7,353 nt of DNA from Chloroflexi bacterium RBG_16_64_32 (lineage in GTDB: Bacteria > Chloroflexota > Dehalococcoidia > SM23-28-2 > RBG-16-64-32): positions 1,011 to 8,363 of the forward strand of contig MGNZ01000143.1 of the NCBI GenBank assembly GCA_001795235.1, written 5' to 3'. Below are positions 5,378-7,353 of the stretch, one piece after another. Numbering within the stretch: position 1 is the stretch's first letter; each line of letters begins with the position of its first letter. Both the position numbers and the translations under genes were made by a program. Under the pieces are notes generated by a model that was not told the DNA's origin, ran no database searches, and was given only the letters and a program-made list of their open reading frames with translations.

Positions 5378-6472
5378 ATGGTACCTGTTGCTCGTAAGAA
5401 TCTCCTAGCTGACAAGGTCCGCCTGCCGATTTCGATCGGCGGTGTCACCTTTGCCGTCCTCCTGATCCTGGTCGTCGGGAGCCTGTACCGAGGCTTCGAG
5501 CGGGAGGCCGGCTCCTTTGTGGAATCGGCGCCCGGCGATCTCTGGATCATGGAGGAGGATACTACCGACATCTTTCACTCCTTCTCGGTACTCCCCGAGG
5601 AGAAGGTCGAGGCGGTCGCGCAGGTGGAGGGCGTAGGCGAGGTCATCCGTCTGTACGCCAAGCGCGGCACGGCGGAGTACGACGGAGGCCGTGCCGACAC
5701 GTACGTCATGGCCTTCGACGTTCCCGCAGGCTCGGAGGTTCTCCCAGGGGTCAACTCCCCCGGGCCGGGCGACATCGTCCTGGACGAGGTGTACTCCCGC
5801 AAGACCGGGCTCGGCGTCGGGGACACGATCGACGTCCGTGGGCGGGCCTTCACCGTCTCCGGTGTCACCGATATCTCCAACGTCGGCCTGTCCCAATTCT
5901 CCCTCATCTCTGGCGACGACGCCCAGATCATCGCCGTTCCGGGCAACACCAGCTACGCGCTGGCCTTTGTGGAACCGGGGGCTGACGCCGCCGCCGTTGC
6001 CCTGGCGATCGAGCAGCAGGTGCCGGGAATCGCCGCGGAGACCAAGGCCGCCTTCGCCGAGTCCAACCGGAACGAGGTGATAACGTTCTTCCTTCCCATC
6101 ATCACGGTGCTGCTCGTCATCGCCTTCCTGGTAGGGACCGCGGTCATCGGCCTCACCATCTACACCGCGACGATCGAGCGCACGCGGGAGTACGGCGTCC
6201 TCAAGGCCATCGGCGCCTCGGCCGGTTACCTGTACCGGGTCGTGATTGCCCAGAGCCTGATCGTGGGGGTAGCCGGATTCGTACTGGGAGTCCCCCTGAC
6301 CCTCGCCGTCAACCGGCTGGCCCGGGAGTTGGTGCCCGAGTTCGTGAACGTCCTGCGCTGGGATGATATCGCTCGCGTCTTCGTCGCCGTCCTGGCCATG
6401 GCGGTCCTGGCTGCCTTCATCCCCGTGCGACGGGTAGCCAGCATCGACCCCGCCCTCGTGTTCCGCGCCTAG
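5378..6472 (+). CDS. ABC transporter permease, FtsX/MacB (DevC-like) family
   Basis: The 364-residue inner-membrane protein has the type VII ABC (MacB/LolC/FtsX) layout. TM1 is at about 16-38 and a large extracytoplasmic MacB_PCD-like domain at about 40-232. TM2 to TM4 follow at about 234-262, 285-310 and 331-350. The cytoplasmic loop after TM2 holds ERTREYGVLKAIGAS, the conserved element that contacts the ATPase. The C-terminus RRVASIDPALVFRA is also typical. Family members move lipoproteins, lipids, peptides or drugs from the outer leaflet or periplasm, or transmit force, rather than carrying ions. This protein has no cysteine, one histidine (H67) and four methionines, so it lacks an obvious Cu(I) path. 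It is single-domain and pairs with the ATPase gene 19 bp downstream; two copies should dimerise. Substrate unknown; control by CsoR inferred from the operon. Confidence 0.9.
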   Translation: MVPVARKNLLADKVRLPISIGGVTFAVLLILVVGSLYRGFEREAGSFVESAPGDLWIMEEDTTDIFHSFSVLPEEKVEAVAQVEGVGEVIRLYAKRGTAEYDGGRADTYVMAFDVPAGSEVLPGVNSPGPGDIVLDEVYSRKTGLGVGDTIDVRGRAFTVSGVTDISNVGLSQFSLISGDDAQIIAVPGNTSYALAFVEPGADAAAVALAIEQQVPGIAAETKAAFAESNRNEVITFFLPIITVLLVIAFLVGTAVIGLTIYTATIERTREYGVLKAIGASAGYLYRVVIAQSLIVGVAGFVLGVPLTLAVNRLARELVPEFVNVLRWDDIARVFVAVLAMAVLAAFIPVRRVASIDPALVFRA

Positions 6473-6491
6473 TCGACGTGAGGAGCTAACC

Positions 6492-7353
6492 ATGAAAGCC
6501 CACACTAATGGACCCGGCCCTGACGATGTCTCATTGGAGGCTCAAGGTCTTACCAAGGTCTTCGGCTCCGGCCCCGCCGCCGTCCGCGCCGTGGACGGCG
6601 TGGATCTCACCGTCCGCCGGGGCGAGATCCTCCTCATCATGGGCCCCTCCGGATCCGGCAAGACCACCCTCCTCACCATCATCGGCGGCCTCCTGCGGCC
6701 CACCTCCGGCAGCGTCCGGATCAACGGGTATGACATCACGTCGATGAAGGAGTCCCAGCTGCCGGCGGTCCGGAGGCGGCTGGTAGGCTTCGTATTTCAG
6801 TCCTTCAACCTGCTGGAGTCTCTGAACGCACTGGAGAACGTGGAAGTGGCCCTGAATTTGGGCGGTAAGGGCGGTCGTCAGGCCCGGCATGAGGCGGAGC
6901 GGGCGCTCACTGACCTTGGTATGGGTGAGCGCCTGCGCTTCAACGCCCGCAAGCTTTCCGGGGGCGAGAAGCAGCGTGTCTCCATCGCCCGCGCCTTGGC
7001 CAACGAGCCCCAGCTCATCCTGGCCGACGAGCCCACTGCCAACCTCGATTCCAAGCACGGCCACGAGGTCGTCGTCCTCCTGCGGGACGTCGCCAAGAAT
7101 CAGGGCCGCACCGTCATCATCGTCTCCCACGACCACCGCATCCGTGAGGTGGCGGACCGGGTCCTCTGGCTGGAGGACGGCCGTATCAAAGACATCGGCA
7201 AGCTGGTCCACGACCCGGTGTGTGGCATGGCTGTGGAGGAGGCTGATGCCGTCGCTCAGAGCCACAAAGGTAGCACCTACTACTTCTGCGCCGACGGCTG
7301 CCGCCGTGAGTTTCTGGACGATCCCTCGGCATTCGTGGGGGAAGAAGCCGCGG
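6492..7353 (+). CDS. ABC transporter ATP-binding protein with a C-terminal YHS metal-binding domain, 3' truncated by the window
   Basis: The frame stays open to the window edge, showing 287 residues. Residues about 14-235 form a MacB/LolD-type nucleotide-binding domain: Walker [10 protein letters not shown] (51-59), Q-loop Q103, signature LSGGE (155-159), Walker B LILADE (175-180), D-loop NLD (184-186) and switch histidine H213. LolD-type ATPases usually end near residue 230. This one continues into a YHS domain: DPVCGM (241-246), then [12 protein letters not shown] (263-274) and a DDPSAF ending. All cysteines of the visible protein (C244, C266, C270) are in that domain. YHS domains occur in copper-transporting P-type ATPases and related metal proteins, where they bind Cu(I) or Ag(I). 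AGGAG lies 6 nt before the ATG. The domain is nearly complete at the edge, so the stop is probably close. Partner is the permease just upstream; a metal-gated exporter is inferred. Confidence 0.92.
   Translation, partial: MKAHTNGPGPDDVSLEAQGLTKVFGSGPAAVRAVDGVDLTVRRGEILLIMGPSGSGKTTLLTIIGGLLRPTSGSVRINGYDITSMKESQLPAVRRRLVGFVFQSFNLLESLNALENVEVALNLGGKGGRQARHEAERALTDLGMGERLRFNARKLSGGEKQRVSIARALANEPQLILADEPTANLDSKHGHEVVVLLRDVAKNQGRTVIIVSHDHRIREVADRVLWLEDGRIKDIGKLVHDPVCGMAVEEADAVAQSHKGSTYYFCADGCRREFLDDPSAFVGEEAA

Noticed and set aside
5405..6505. Open reading frame of 366 codons on the minus strand across the whole permease gene
   Set aside because: It is rich in Asp, Gly, Glu and Arg with no recognisable fold, and mirrors a clearly coding plus-strand gene. 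Long antisense frames are expected in GC-rich DNA.
6531..7265. Open reading frame of 244 codons on the minus strand
   Set aside because: Antisense to the ABC ATPase, whose motifs are complete. No independent evidence of coding.
1..7353. Search by eye for CRISPR arrays, tRNA or rRNA genes, insertion sequences and attachment sites
   Set aside because: No regularly spaced repeats, cloverleaf, transposase or flanking inverted and direct repeats were seen.

Overview
The window is GC-rich bacterial DNA with dense genes, short intergenic gaps and clear Shine-Dalgarno sites. Nothing in it looks like a phage, a transposon or an RNA gene. The gene mix is a two-domain VOC protein, a DtxR-type regulator, a HemQ-like/Rieske fusion, an aldo/keto reductase and a CsoR-linked ABC transporter. 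This resembles uncultured Chloroflexota or a similar high-GC lineage, but that is a low-confidence impression from protein style, not a measurement.

Layout. Positions 1-597 (+) hold the 3' part of a tandem VOC/glyoxalase-fold gene. It converges with a minus-strand series: a small four-helix membrane protein (594-983), a DtxR/MntR-family metalloregulator (1023-1721), a HemQ/chlorite-dismutase-like protein fused to a Rieske [2Fe-2S] domain (1818-2957), and an aldo/keto reductase (2969-3976). The reductase and fusion genes are 11 bp apart and form one operon. A 105-bp gap (3977-4081) holds a strong hairpin and a TATAAT box. Next on the minus strand come a SHOCT-domain small membrane protein (4082-4339) and a class I methyltransferase (4346-5002), which are translationally coupled. 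A 69-bp divergent control region (5003-5071) separates these from a plus-strand operon: csoR (5072-5365), an FtsX/MacB-like ABC permease (5378-6472) and an ABC ATPase with a C-terminal YHS metal-binding domain (6492 to the window end).

How the genes work together. The right half reads as a copper-responsive unit. CsoR has the complete Cu(I) ligand set (C41, H66, C70, plus second-shell Y40 and E86). Its own promoter (TTGACT, 17 bp, TATACT) is covered at the -10 box by a 19-bp pseudo-palindrome that is the likely CsoR operator. The same site could also control the divergent methyltransferase-SHOCT pair. The operon's output is a MacB/DevC-type transporter whose ATPase carries all its cysteines in an appended YHS domain. 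The permease has no cysteine and one histidine, so the metal may be sensed at the ATPase rather than carried through the membrane part. This is the most unusual system in the window.

The left half is linked to iron or manganese and heme. The DtxR-family regulator has a TTAGG-4-CCTAA inverted repeat upstream of its start, a likely autoregulatory site. Its upstream neighbour is a predicted heme-biosynthesis or heme-binding enzyme fused to an iron-sulfur electron-transfer domain. No stretch longer than about 105 bp lacks a gene.
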